Positions 31,084-42,088 of a stretch of DNA of 64,000 nt are shown here, in pieces. The stretch's first letter is position 1; each line of letters starts with the position of its first letter. The position numbers and the translations under genes were made by a program. Source of the stretch: Phymatolithon calcareum (taxonomy: Eukaryota; Rhodophyta; Florideophyceae; Hapalidiales); assembly GCA_977006965.1 (NCBI GenBank), contig OZ345365.1, positions 2,480,001-2,544,000 on the forward strand. Direction: 5' to 3'. The notes below the pieces were generated by a model that saw only the letters and a list, made by a program, of their open reading frames with translations, was not told the DNA's origin and searched no databases.

Positions 31084-33153
31084 TACAGGGGGGTCACGAT
31101 ATAGTGCCACTTTGAATAGTGCCTCCCTCGGAATAGTGTTACCTTCAGAAATTATCGATTTTGAAAAGTGTTATTTTTTAATTATTTTTCGCACACACAA
31201 TTTCAACTCCTCTCCGTCTTTGGTGCCAGACTTTCTCGAATTTTCCGAAAACACATTAGTCCCTTGTCTCAGTCGATTCCAAAAGCAAAATACGATGCAG
31301 GATAAAGCCATTCGAAAAGAGAATCGAACTCGTTTGACGCTTGGACAACAAGTCGAAGTTGTTCGCAAGCTCCGAACAGGCCACAATGCTGCCCAAATCA
31401 TGCGTATCTACAAGATTGGCAGATGAACCGTGACCAAATTAAAAACATCCGGCGAGAACATTCTCAAGCGGGCCCGAAAAGCGGTATCACTAAACGCCAA
31501 GTCCAATCGTTCCCCGCTATTTCCTCTTCTTGAAGAGAAGCTTACAATTTTGTAACCATCGCCCGATATCACAAGCTGCCGGTAACCTGTGGTGTTCTGC
31601 AACAGCATGCAATGATGATACGTGATGAGAAAATGCAGAAATCTATCTGTGAAAACCTACGACTAAGTCTCCAATCGTTTACTGCATCAAAGGGATGGGT
31701 CTCTAACTTTGTCAAACGACACGCAATTAGAAGTGTCTCGCTTTCTGGAGAGGCTGGAAGTACGAACGTGGCAGGAGTCGCTGCAGGAATTACGGATATC
31801 CGGAGCAGGCTGGCAGCATAGAGCGCTGAGTGTATTTTCAATGTCGATGAAACCGGCCTTTCTTTAAGTTTCTTCCTCGCCGAACGTATATTTGCGCTTT
31901 TGAGGACAGAAAGTCTGCCGGGGAACCAAGGCAATGCGGTCGAAAAACCGCATCAATGCGTACGTTTGCACTAGTGCCACATGCGTAAGAGTCCCAATGT
32001 GCGTCATCGGAACAGCAAAAATTCGAGATGATTCCGAATCGATAGCCCACCCGTGCATTACTTGCACCAAACGAACGCATGGTCCGACACTCGCACATTT
32101 TGGCAATGGTTCTACGATGTATTTTTGCCATTTTTCAGACGTCTGACGTCTCGCCCCGTCGCTCTTATCTTGGATAATTGCGGTCCACACGGGACTGATA
32201 TTTTGGATCACAGGGGGCAGGTGGCACTTTTTACTCTTCCTCCAAAATGCACTGCTACTCACCAACCCATGGACTTAGAATTTATCGGCAGCTGGATGCT
32301 GCATTATCGACAGCTACTTTTGAAAGAAATCGTCAAGGACTTGGAGACCCGACAGTAGAGGCGCGATGATAGTACCGCCCTGAAGCCAGGAATGCGTGGA
32401 GTTTCTGAACGTCATGTTCGTCACCTCCTCGACGTGACTCGTATAGTAGAGGCTAGCTGAAATGAAAATTTGTCGCTGCTGGGTAAAATTAGAAGTTCTC
32501 CCAAGTGCCTTAAGCGCCGAGCTGAACGCTACTTACGGTAGAATGAGAAACACCTCAAAACAGAGCGATATTAAGGAAATGACCGAAATGCTGGCTCGGA
32601 TGGCTCTCAACGTTGACCGCCGTGATCCATCTCATGAACAACTTCAGGAAAATTTAACGGAATCAGATGTCGGCTTAATATTGAGGATGACGCTGACGTG
32701 CAAGAAGCATTGGTCGATGATGGCATGCACGCTGCTTTGGAGCAATGTACTGCAGTGGAAGAAGATCAACCGAGTCGAGAAGACGGGGAGGAAGATGGAC
32801 ATGACGTCGCAGTCCGGAAGCCTCTACCACCTCGGCATAATATCCTTACGCTGTTAAATCAACTGGAGGATATTGGGTACAAGAGCGATGTGAATGATGC
32901 AATTGGCATGATTCGCCGGGTACGTCAAGTGTTCATGACAGCCAAAAGCACAGAAACGAGAGGAGCAGAAAGAGAGCTACTGATTACAGAAATGTTATCT
33001 AAATAAAGAAAGCCGACCTTAGATGTTTTATGAAGCGCTTGTGCATTCGCCCTATTAGGGTAAGTAAGGGGCGAAATTTTACAGTTCTTGATTCGGAATA
33101 GTGCTCATTTTGGAGCCTTGACACGGGGTAGCACTATATCACGACCCCCTGTA
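31084..33153 (+). mobile_element. pogo/Tigger-type DNA transposon, complete ends
   Basis: The element spans 31086-33151 (2066 bp), with TA dinucleotides at 31084-31085 and 33152-33153. Its inverted ends match: left CAGGGGGGTCACGATATAG, right (reverse complement) CAGGGGGTCGTGATATAGTG. GGAATAGTG motifs recur just inside both ends. TA duplication, CAG-type ends and a DDE_1 transposase place it in the Tc1/mariner superfamily, pogo/Tigger branch. The transposase has stops and frameshifts, so the copy is not autonomous. Confidence 0.92.
31295..33006 (+). pseudogene. pogo/Tigger transposase, disrupted
   Basis: An N-terminal helix-turn-helix segment reads RLTLGQQVEVVRKLRTGHNA. Then comes a CENP-B-like DNA-binding part (KGWVSNFVKRHAIRS). 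The DDE core follows: CIFNVDETGLS with the first Asp, LILDNCGPHG with the second, and PPKCTATHQPMD with the third. A C-terminal acidic tail ends at 33006. The pieces fall in at least three frames with several stops, so the gene is inactive. All three catalytic Asp are still visible, which suggests moderate age. Confidence 0.9.
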
Positions 33154-33173
33154 AGTGAAACTTCTGATAGCTA

Positions 33174-33705
33174 TCATAAATCTATATCGAAGAGGGAATT
33201 CTCAAATGTCTGCAACTGAACACGTACAGAAACTGCATGGAAGCAGTAGGAGTGAAGCGTCGGATAGTGGCGGAAGACATGAGCCACTGAAAATAAGCTC
33301 TTCAAAGGCCCGTTGATGGTTTCATGGCGCGTGGAAGTCACAGATTGAGTTCTCCGATCCATCGAGTACGACAGAGGCGTGACACAGCGTTAGTCACGGT
33401 CCCCTTGTCTGCGGTGACACACTTACTCTGTTCGAGCATGGACTTCATCACTGACAGGAAATCGCACGTCCGGATAGTGCCCGCACGGAAAGGGGCCAAG
33501 AATCCACTTGATTGTTCCTGCAGCAATGGAGAGGCCGATCTCGTACCTTACACCCGGCCCTTGAAACTTGTAAGAGTACCAGCACGGGTTGAATGGGCTC
33601 GGCTCTCTGATACGACAGTCTGTCCCGTCGACGCTCACGTAGCAGCCGAGGAACGATCTCCTGTTTTTTCTAGAATCCCAGTCAATGTAGTACAGTGTTA
33701 GAATC
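33174..33705 (-). pseudogene. DDE endonuclease (Harbinger/IS5-like) transposase fragment
   Basis: Three overlapping minus-strand frames read in order as one protein. The first has YVSVDGTDCRIREPSPF with the first catalytic Asp, then KFQGPGVRYEIGL and WILGPFPCGHYPDV. The second has VTADKGTV with the second Asp. The third has RHETINGPLKSLF, the usual position of the catalytic Glu, then FRHYPTLHSYCFHAV. This arrangement matches the DDE_Tnp_4-like endonucleases common in algae. Frameshifts disrupt it, and it ends 22 bp from the pogo element. No termini were found. Confidence 0.7.
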
Positions 33706-33929
33706 TAGGAGTACGAAAACGCAAAACAGTAGCTCCAAAAACTTACCTGTGTGGTTGTGAATCGTACAGGATGGTACACTGGCCGGGGGTTGTTTCCTGG
33801 CGAAAAGCCGAGGGGAGGGAAGCGCCGACCTTTATAGAAAGAAAATTGGATAAGAAGATGATTTAACAGTATGAGAAATGGATTAATGGAAGTTTCGTGA
33901 AGCCGCGAAGCGGGTGTCCATGATGTATT

Positions 33930-34795
33930 TTCGGAAATCAGGGTTCCGTATGATAAGTGTCACCGCCTTACTGATTTAGATAGCGCACACTGTAATCTGA
34001 TAGTTAACGGACGATCCGTGCTTTTACGCTCGCACGGTATGATAGACGTAGAAAGTACTGGAATAAATTCGGCCGTCGCCGGACGACTCCGATCCGACAA
34101 AGAATCAAGGAGTCTCTGCACTGAGTTTTTCCTCGCTGGCGTTTTCGTGTCGCGCACCGGTAGAACTACTACAGCGGTGCTCATTCCGAGTCCCCGCTTT
34201 TCAGCGTTGCAAGTGCTCACTCGGAGATTGAAGCCTCGAAGCGGGTATCCCTTTTGATCTCCGGTCCGGGATTGGCCCATCGTCGGGTGGGGCGCACACC
34301 ATGTTCGCTTGTAGCGACGCGGGAGACGCTCCAAGGGAGAGTGACTGGTATTGCTGTTACGTCACGGTTTCGGTGCCGGATCAACGCGCACGCTAATTCA
34401 ATCGGGGCTAGCGGACGTTATCCGGAACGGCGAAATCCTGTCTAGGACCCCTGCACAGTGTTTGTCTGCGTAAGCGATCTCCCTGTAGGGTCCGTCAAGG
34501 GATCCACTTGGTCGTTAATGCTGATCGTTTCCTGGTAGAAGATCTGTTGTGTTGGTGCTTCGGGGCCTTACGACTCCCGTAATACCGCTCGAAGATATTG
34601 CGGCTCGGCTTGCGTCGCGAGGGTTACGCCTCTCCGGACGCTAGACAAGGTACGTGCGGATTTACGACCCGCCTCGCCGGATTTACAACCCGGCGTCATT
34701 GACATCCAGACCATCGCGCGGGTGTGGAGTGATTTACGCCGCTCCACATTTCGTCGCGAGGCGGAGACTCTGACGAAGATCTTCGGTGGCTTCTA
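33930..34795 (+). pseudogene. degenerate GC-rich coding region, family unknown
   Basis: Protein-like text appears in successive frames. Near 33965 it reads LTDLDSAHCNLIVNGRSVLL, then GMIDVESTGINSAVAGRL. Near 34600 it reads PLEDIAARLASRGLRLSG. At 34640-34795 it reads DLQPGVIDIQTIARVWSD and then FRREAETLTKIFGGF, followed by a stop. I do not recognise the family; it may be part of another transposon. Confidence 0.3.
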
Positions 34796-35479
34796 AGGGA
34801 CGAGTGCACAGTTCCCGACGTTTCTGTAGGTGTTGCACTGCTTTCAATGAGAGCTGCGCCTTTTGCGATTGGGCTAAGCGCTCGGGCTTAGGCCGGGATT
34901 CGGAGGAAGCTGGAGAAGGGGAAAGGCGGCTCCTGATTACAGGCTACATTTCGTTGTTCGATGCGTGCGGCATCGAAGGGAGGAGCGGAGTTGACCGATT
35001 TTCATGAGCGCCAGCTATTAGAATCGGACGAAGCTCTTGAGTGTCCTTGATTTCATCGTAATAGTCTTCGCTCTCCATTGTTTTGAGGATCTGCAACTGA
35101 TAGAATGGCGGATTTTCAAGCAACAATGAGTGCTATATATGTATTCTTCTGCGGGAATGTCAAACGGATTAGCAATGCAATTGTATTCGATGGTGCAGAC
35201 ACCGCGGCTGAAAAAGTCGTGGGACTTTTTTTAATGCCGCTCTGCGACTAGCACCAATATTTGTTTTTCAATTTTAATTGTAAATTTTATACAATCCATT
35301 GAAAGGCAGAACTCCTCTGGGCTGATAGAACTAAATTAAAAACCTCAAACAATGAAAATCTTCTTGTTTCTCTTTTTCTGATCGAATCGTTTTGGCTGAT
35401 TCATCTCCGTTGTACTTGAAAATCGAATTGATATATTGTACACGTCAGGCACAAAGATGAGAAGGCGTCTGATAGAGAA
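34796..35479. other. no clear gene
   Basis: A 60-codon minus-strand frame (34944-35126) rich in acidic residues (MESEDYYDEIKDTQELRPI) may be a leftover N-terminal exon. Otherwise the stretch is AT-rich with nothing recognised. Confidence 0.35.
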
Positions 35480-36802
35480 TTATGGCACGCAATCCAAGAG
35501 TACGTCTCCAGATTGTCCTCTTTGCTGCTCGTACGCACAGCGAGTATGCCCATATGTGTTCGTTACGAGTCTGTTATCTGGGTGAGGCTCAATATCGATC
35601 TGTATGCCAATAAGCGCAACTCGCATGAGAGCTCCAATATTCGCTCTGCTCTCCAATATCACATGATGCATGCCTTTTCGTATTTCGGATCCATGAGAGT
35701 ACTCCGCGGCATCCTGCGGAGGGACACATCCGTTGACTGAAACCCCTGCACACACTGTTTGGCGATTTTGGTCTTTTGGAGGAGACATGCAGGGAAGGAG
35801 CGCGTTAGACTTGATTAAATTTGCAGTTCTCCAGATGGGCAGTAATGTAGATGCGTATTGCAAACTTAGCATGAGCTCAGAGGCACATTCAATTGGCTTA
35901 CAACGAATAAGTACCTGTATTTGTACATACCTGTTGATAAATTTCGCTCTGCTCCATTGGTACTGCAGTCTCTTTGTAGAGACTGAGGTTTAATTCCGGC
36001 TCAAGAAATGAATTAGAGCTGAGAAGGACCTGAAAGGCCGCTGGAGACTCAAAGCTCTCTCGTGCATCACACGCGCCATAGTTTGCTTCCGCGATGGTCT
36101 GTACAGAAAGAAGCTGCATCCCGATTTGTTCAATCATTATTTTGTCGCTTTGTAGCTTTTGCATTGTTGTCTTCTACATGGTCTCATTATCGCTACTATC
36201 TCCGCGACAAAAACAGCCAAGTTTTCTTAAGCTGTCTCCTGAGTGCCACATAATTCGATGCAACTTCGTCGATAATGCAACTGAAAGTGACTCTGTTACC
36301 TCGACTCCAGCGTGGCAACAAGGACGATCGATTTCACCAATCTCTGCATTAGACCTAATTGCCGTCTCTGCACTCACGTCAATGCCCCGGAAGATATTTG
36401 GGAGCGAGTCTAGGAGAATTGCAGCCTGTAGCAAGCGATCATTGTCTGGTTTCGTCTCGCGCTGCAAACCCCATAAAGAAACCCATAAGAAAGGAGTAAT
36501 TTCTCTCCGATGTTTTCCAGTCATCCCTGCATGATGCTGATTTCAGTTCTCTCGAAAGGGGGCCACACTGAGCCCACGGACAGGAGGAAGATCTTCGAAC
36601 CGTTTGTTTGCTGCACGGGCAAGTTTAGGTTTTGATATTGTACCCTGATTATAGGTATTGCTTTGAAAACTTGAAAGGCCATGTCAGGTAAAAGTCTCTC
36701 AGGGTTTAGATCAAAAGCGTGCAGTCGATCGAAGCCAACCATTGAGTAAGGATGAAAGGGCCTTGTTACTAGGCCATAAACTCCAGCTAAAGCCGGCGGC
36801 AT
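35480..36802 (-). pseudogene. degenerate transposon-like gene, family not identified
   Basis: Minus-strand frames follow each other. The frame at 36802-36521 has MVGFDRLHAFDLNPERLLPD. A shift of frame leads to 36524-36174 with RREITPFLWVSLWGL and ALSTKLHRIMWHSGDSLRKL. After one in-frame stop (36174-36176) the same frame continues to 35898. A last piece, 35872-35480, contains VTNTYGHTRCAYE. Together they look like one protein of more than 400 residues with a frameshift and stops. The FDxLHAFDL...LPD pattern recalls large cut-and-paste transposases, but I cannot name the family. Confidence 0.4.
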
Positions 36803-37689
36803 TTCAAAAGAAGTCCTTTCAGTTAGTTAGCGCTTTGCTATTTTGACATCTTACCGGCTGTGAAGCTGAGCCTGCTATGCCGTGAGTTGACTGCCCTGTG
36901 TGAAAGACAATACGAGGGAGAAGATTCAACCAGTATGCAGTTGGTCATTTGTATATTTCATCATGATTCTCTCTATTTATTAATTCCTCCACAAGCTCGT
37001 CATGAGGGGTGTAATCCTGTTGAAGTATGACCTCAGTGACTGCTTTGCTAGGGTAGTACTTTCAGTGCAGTCCATGTAGCTTCCGTGTCCTTTACGGCAC
37101 TGGAATTGTCTCTTTTGAGGCTGATCTGTTGATTCATAGCATCACAAGGCAACCTTGAAAAATAAATCCATCTCTTGACGACTCTATAGCATCCTTAAGT
37201 AGCAAGAAGAAAAGCACTGAAAGAGCTCAATTAGCTCCAGAGGGAGATCCTGTTGTGTTTTTTTCTTTATTCTGAATAGAGGGAACAATGCCGACTTCAT
37301 GCCACTTTTTCGACCGTCCTTTTACGTTCAATAGACGTAATGGTAGATTTCCTTAATTCTTAGCATCAGAAGCGGCTCAGGGATGGAGAAAGGGTGTACT
37401 CAAATCTTTTCGTAGCGTATGCACATGGGATACAAACAGGTTCCTGGATGGAAATTGATTCAAAAGCCCTTGATTGCAAGTGCACGGGTCAGATTTACTT
37501 TGCATATGGAGATTGTATTGCTTTCCTATCTCTCCACGTGTTAATTTCCCTTTGCAGCAAAAACGAAATATGGATTTCGCAGCTCTGCTTGGTACGTCCA
37601 CTGGTGGATTTAGGCCCCCGATTCTTAGAAATGCTGACTCTGATGTGTCGCCAAAACCCTGAAACAACTTGAAGACTTCGTCTGCAATG
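36803..37689. other. no clear gene
   Basis: AT-rich; the only reading frames are short. A 114-codon minus-strand frame (37377-37721) overlaps the Sel1 remnant but carries no Sel1 repeat pattern of its own. Confidence 0.4.
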
Positions 37690-38000
37690 CCATCCATATG
37701 CTGGGACACCCTCTGCACCATATTGGAACAAGTTACCCAACTTGGTCATGGCAGGCACATGCCCGAAATCCTCGATGGCACGATTGCGCAGCTTCATAAC
37801 CCAACGCGGGTCGTCTGGAACTTCTTCTGCTCCATTTATCAGCAAATCAGCCAGCCCTTACGTTGCGCAAACGTTTGCGCCCTCATCAATTGCCGGATGT
37901 ATAGCTCAGTAGCTCGAACCGGATCCGCCGCAACACCGTTCGCGGCAACTTGGAATAGTTCCCCCAAGTTTGACATGGCGTTGACATTCCCGTCTTCGGG
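37690..38000 (-). pseudogene. Sel1-repeat gene fragment
   Basis: In shifting minus-strand frames it reads NVNAMSNLGELFQVAANGVA, VAADPVRATELYIRQL, then VPAMTKLGNLFQYGAEGVPA. These match the 38-residue repeat of the gene at 18.5-20.1 kb. About two and a half repeats survive with a frameshift. Confidence 0.75.
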
Positions 38001-38778
38001 ACCTGTAAACTAGGATACCGAGCCTGTGGTCCGTTCTCCATCCACTCCTCTCTGTTGAAAGTCGAGTCATAACTATCATTTTTAGTTGTTTTTGTGAAAT
38101 AAATTATGTTCCAAATGTTTCGAACTACGCCCCCCTCTAACTGCAACGTTGCGGAACAGGGGTACGATTGCAATTGAAGGGGATTGCAGTCCCGGATCTA
38201 TCACAACATGAATGTTCATACACTTTACAGACAGCTTACAGTATTTTGACACGTCTCTTACATCGATCAGAGATTCGTATCGTCTATAAAGCACAGCGCT
38301 TTTTTACGGTATACCAATCCAGACCTTTGACCAACCATTTGGACTATCGTGCTTGAAGTTTGCACGACAGGAATCTCCGCGCAATATGTCAATGATTCTA
38401 ATCTGGGGCAGAGACTCCAAAATTCTGTACTGAGTACGCGTAACTGGCGACCGTACTTCTTGTTCGCTGTCGTCATGGTGCTTCAGAATCTTTAGCGTCA
38501 TAAGGAGATATTTGAGCAAAATGGTCCGAGTGACAAAGAGGACTTGGATTCAGCATGATTTACTGATGTTTGCAGCAAAACTGAAAAACATATACGTTTA
38601 TTAATGAGGAAATCCGCTAAATGGCCACTAAAGGCGGCAAAAGTACGCTAAACATCCAAATCTAGCCAAAACTACTACTCACCTTTAGCAAAATATACGA
38701 TCATAATTAACCTAGCCGAATCTGCTACTCATCCATTTTACATAGCACTCTATGCGACAGTAAATTTTTTTTCCTACG
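38001..38778. other. no gene; 3' flank of MULE transposase
   Basis: AT-rich. CTACTACTCA/CTGCTACTCATCC motifs near 38668 and 38728 may belong to the transposon's 3' end. No terminal inverted repeat could be matched. Confidence 0.4.
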
Positions 38779-40281
38779 CTACTCGCTCTGGTTTAGATCC
38801 TCGACATAACTATTGATAGCATCTCCGTCATCTAAGGCGGTGAGGTCGATTATCATGGACCGAGCCGCTTTTTCGATTGGCTTTCGCTTCGCCTCGACAA
38901 GGTTGTGGATGTTGGGCCTACCGCATGTCTGCGAGAAGTGACCAGTGTTTCCACACAGGGAGCAGTGACGGGCCCTCATCTCAGACGGGACGTAGGGCTT
39001 CTTGCGCTTTCGGCCCGGCTTAGGGACAAGTTCAAACGGCACCAAATCTTCCTGTACAAGCTGGTCACCAGTAACTGCAACACGCGTTATGCTGCCCTCG
39101 TGTTGCTTGGCCCAAGTTCGCAACAGCCATACATCTCCGAACCAGTGCCTGTTCCACGGATAGAACGCCATCCGATGCTGCACCAAGCGCCTAGAAACGT
39201 AGGAAAGTGCAGCAACAACGTGACTACATGGCCGCTGGTGCTCTCCAAAGTGACGGCAAGAGCATGTTGCGCTGTAGTTGCTGCTAACTTTCACATTGAA
39301 TGGTGTCACTTCACTGCGAACAACACAGCTCATCGTGTCGCTTTCGATAATCTCGGGCTCCACAAGCAGCTTCTCCGTTCGGACCAATTTTTCTTGGTGC
39401 TTCTTGTAGCAGTAAGTGGTGAGCAACTTGCCCTCTGACAGCATCTGGTGAGCTATGCGGCCTCTTTTGAAGCGTTCATCAGACATTCGTCCTATTACAG
39501 AGCCCACAAGGTTACATATTGGTCCTGCACGCACTTTGGCAAGCGCACTGTTGGTCTGTTCAGAGCTGTTGGAGCTCACGACATCAAGACAGGGGAGTCC
39601 ACGACGAAGGAATTCGTACGTTGCGCACGTGTTCATGCGCTCCAAAAACCACGTCACCAGCGGTTCGTTGTCTGCCTTGAGCTGCTCGACCAACTGGTTC
39701 GCATACTGCTCAGTCCTAGCATAGACTACAGACCACAGTACAGCACGGTCTGCATTGCTGTGCTTGATTCCTGCAGATCGAAAATTCTTCCAAATTAGGT
39801 GCCACGCGCACCTCGTGCGTGTTATTTTGTGAGAAGAGAGCAGTTCTGACACCTCGGCCGAGTCCAGACCTTTGGCGCCGTCTGACATTACGATTGTAAT
39901 GTTTAGAAAGCATGAAATACAGTTGGAGAGGAAGCTCTTCCAGCTAAGTGAGCTCTCTCAGTGCGCAATTCCGAAGGCCAGAGTTGTCGCCTGCCTATTG
40001 GCATCATACGTCGTTAGGGTGAAAAGCTGTCCCTGTGTCACTGATATTAAGTGCGCCGCATCAACACTGACGAAACCGTTAAAGGACACCCAGGTGTCCA
40101 TAGCGGCCTTTTGGCAGCAGAATATGCTGCCGAGCTGCTGCCGTGTCGTCCCAGAAAGAAGGGTTGTGATGAGCTTGTAAACTCCGCCGGGATCGCGCTG
40201 CTGCATTGCACGCCTTCTGGCCTTCCACGTTGCGGAGATTTCATGTGGGTCGTTTTCAAAATCAAGAGAATCAAATGTCAC
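38779..40281 (-). pseudogene. MULE-type transposase with one in-frame stop
   Basis: Two frames, 40281-39958 and 39957-38779, are in phase and separated only by a TGA at 39958-39960, for about 500 codons. The first has GFVSVDAAHLISVTQGQLF with the first catalytic Asp. The second has IVMSDGAKGLDSAEV (second Asp) and SSNSSEQTNSALAKVR (Glu). A SWIM zinc finger (CSCRHFGEHQRPCSH) and a CCHC knuckle (CSLCGNTGHFSQTC) follow, as in Mutator-like transposases. Apart from the TGA the frame is clean, so inactivation is recent. The 5' coding part seen in the copy at 62.3 kb is missing here. Confidence 0.88.
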
Positions 40282-40559
40282 TTTTTGAGTTTTCGTTTTT
40301 AATATATATTTTATAAATATGAAGGTACTTACATACGTAGGACAGATTAGAAATTAAAATTTCAATATAGTTTTGGAGCAACTCGAGTCCCAATACGGTA
40401 GCGCCTTTCGAACCTGAAAACGAAAATCTTGATAAAGTGCCTGAAATCGGCCGTCAATGTATTGACGCTGAAAATAGCATTTGCGCGGTATGATTAATTT
40501 TCCGTGCTGTGCTTCATTTTGTGTGCATCAAATAGTGCACGTGCATGACACATATTATT

Positions 40560-40930
40560 AGTGCCAGCTCTGTCTTCACAGTGTTTAACACTAACACTAT
40601 GACCGTAAAATTACGTAAATTATTTTGAAAAACGTTAGAAACATTTTCTCAAAAAAATTAAAAAGAAATATAGTCGGCTTATTGAACAGCACAAGAAAAA
40701 TTCAAAATGTAGCCAAATTCGAAAAAGGATCTGATACAGAGTAGTAGTGTGCACACGAGATTTGTCTGGTTAAATTTATTTGCAAAATAGTAATTGAATC
40801 TTGTATCATAAGAAGCGATCCGCCCCCAAAAACTGTTTTTGCGTACAGTTCCACTTTATTCGCGCGGTTGACGCTCGAACGCAACACAGACAATTCTTCT
40901 CCTCAGGACCCGGGTGTGTCATTATAGATG
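40560..40930 (-). repeat. 5' region of the MULE element, shared with 61.96-62.29 kb
   Basis: Read on the minus strand, 40810-40570 matches 62060-62290 on the plus strand with many shared blocks (ATTCAATTACTATTTTGC, ACGTTAGAAA, AAATTACGTAAATT). Weaker similarity continues to about 40930. It is the region upstream of the coding part in both copies. Confidence 0.7.
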
Positions 40931-40938
40931 CTGACAAA

Positions 40939-42088
40939 ATGGAGCCCTCCGCCCCCATGGGGAAAATCATGTGCTTGTCTAAGTCGGTCGTAAACCGGAT
41001 CCCGGCCGTAGTGAGGCTACTGCGAGTCACTGAAGATGGTCACGGGATCGCTGTCGAAGATCTGCCCTTGATCTGTCACCGCTTTTCCACCTCTAAACTT
41101 CCCACGTTTGGCGACCTCCGCATCGTTTCTGCGTTTGGGTTTCGTGGCGAGGCCCTGGAATCTGTGTCCCACGTGTCCCGTGTGTCTGTTTTCACGAAGA
41201 CCCCGGACTCTCGCCTCGGTTATTCGGCGGCCTACCTCGACGGCGCTCTTCGTGGCAACCCGCGCGCCGTTGCGGCCGTACAGGGTATCTCGCTTACTGG
41301 ATCTGTCCTTGCTCTCGCTCCGCTTTGCCACCTCTAAACTGCGCACTTTTGACGACCTCCGCACCGTCTCTCCCTTTGGGTTTCGTGGCGAGGCCCTGGC
41401 ACTTGTGTCCTACGTGGCTCGTGTGTCTGTCCTCACGAAGACCCCAGACTCTCGCCTCGGATATTCGCCGGTACTTCGACCGCGCTCTTCGTGGGAACCC
41501 ACGCGCAGTTGCGGCCGTACAGGGTACTTCTGTCGAGGACCTGTTTTTGCAATCTCGAAAACCTCCGTAACGCCTTTCGAGCCACCGGCGAAGAGTACCG
41601 CGCTATTGTGGCCGTTGTTGCGCGTTACGCGATTCGTTATCCCAGTGCTGCGTTTGTCCGCGCAAAGCTCCATGAATAGGTAGCGCCAGTCAGCGCCCAG
41701 ATGTGCGCACCCTGCCTGACGCAACGGCCACAGAAAACATCCGCGCTGCGTTTGGAGCACATGTCGCACATGAGTTGCTTAACGTTGATGCAGAGATCGT
41801 GGCGAATGGAGTTCGCGTCGAGACCTTGGTCAAAGCGAGTTTCAAGTTTAAAAAGCGCATTTTTATTCTTTTCATCAATGGCAGACTGGTTGAGTGCGGG
41901 CCTCTGAAACGTACCATTAACGCCGCCTTCTCCGAATTTTTGTCTAGGGGTAACATCCCTTTGCGTATGTGAATTTTACTATGAGGCAAGAGGACATCAA
42001 CCTGAATGTATCCAACCAAGAAAGATGTCAGGCTCTTGCATGAAACGGAAATTATTGACACATTTTGCCGCACTATTGGGGAGACTTA
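40939..42088 (+). pseudogene. MLH1: MLH1 (MutL homolog) pseudogene with internal tandem duplication
   Basis: Frames on the plus strand follow the MLH1 N-terminal ATPase module in order: SKSVVNRI, then [39 protein letters not shown], and [12 protein letters not shown]. About 45 residues between VVNRI and the DGHGI motif are missing, including the helix with the catalytic Glu/Asn. A 241-bp block (41057-41297) repeats, diverged, at 41298-41529. After that come [61 protein letters not shown], and a degraded end with YPTKKDVRLLHETEI. Frameshifts and stops confirm a pseudogene. It contains no C-terminal endonuclease-like part. Confidence 0.85.
41057..41529 (+). repeat. 241-bp tandem duplication inside the MLH1 pseudogene
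   Basis: The first unit, 41057-41297, and the second, 41298-41529, both encode the TSKL...FGFRGEAL...[10 protein letters not shown] segment. They differ at roughly one base in eight, so the duplication is not recent. Confidence 0.85.
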
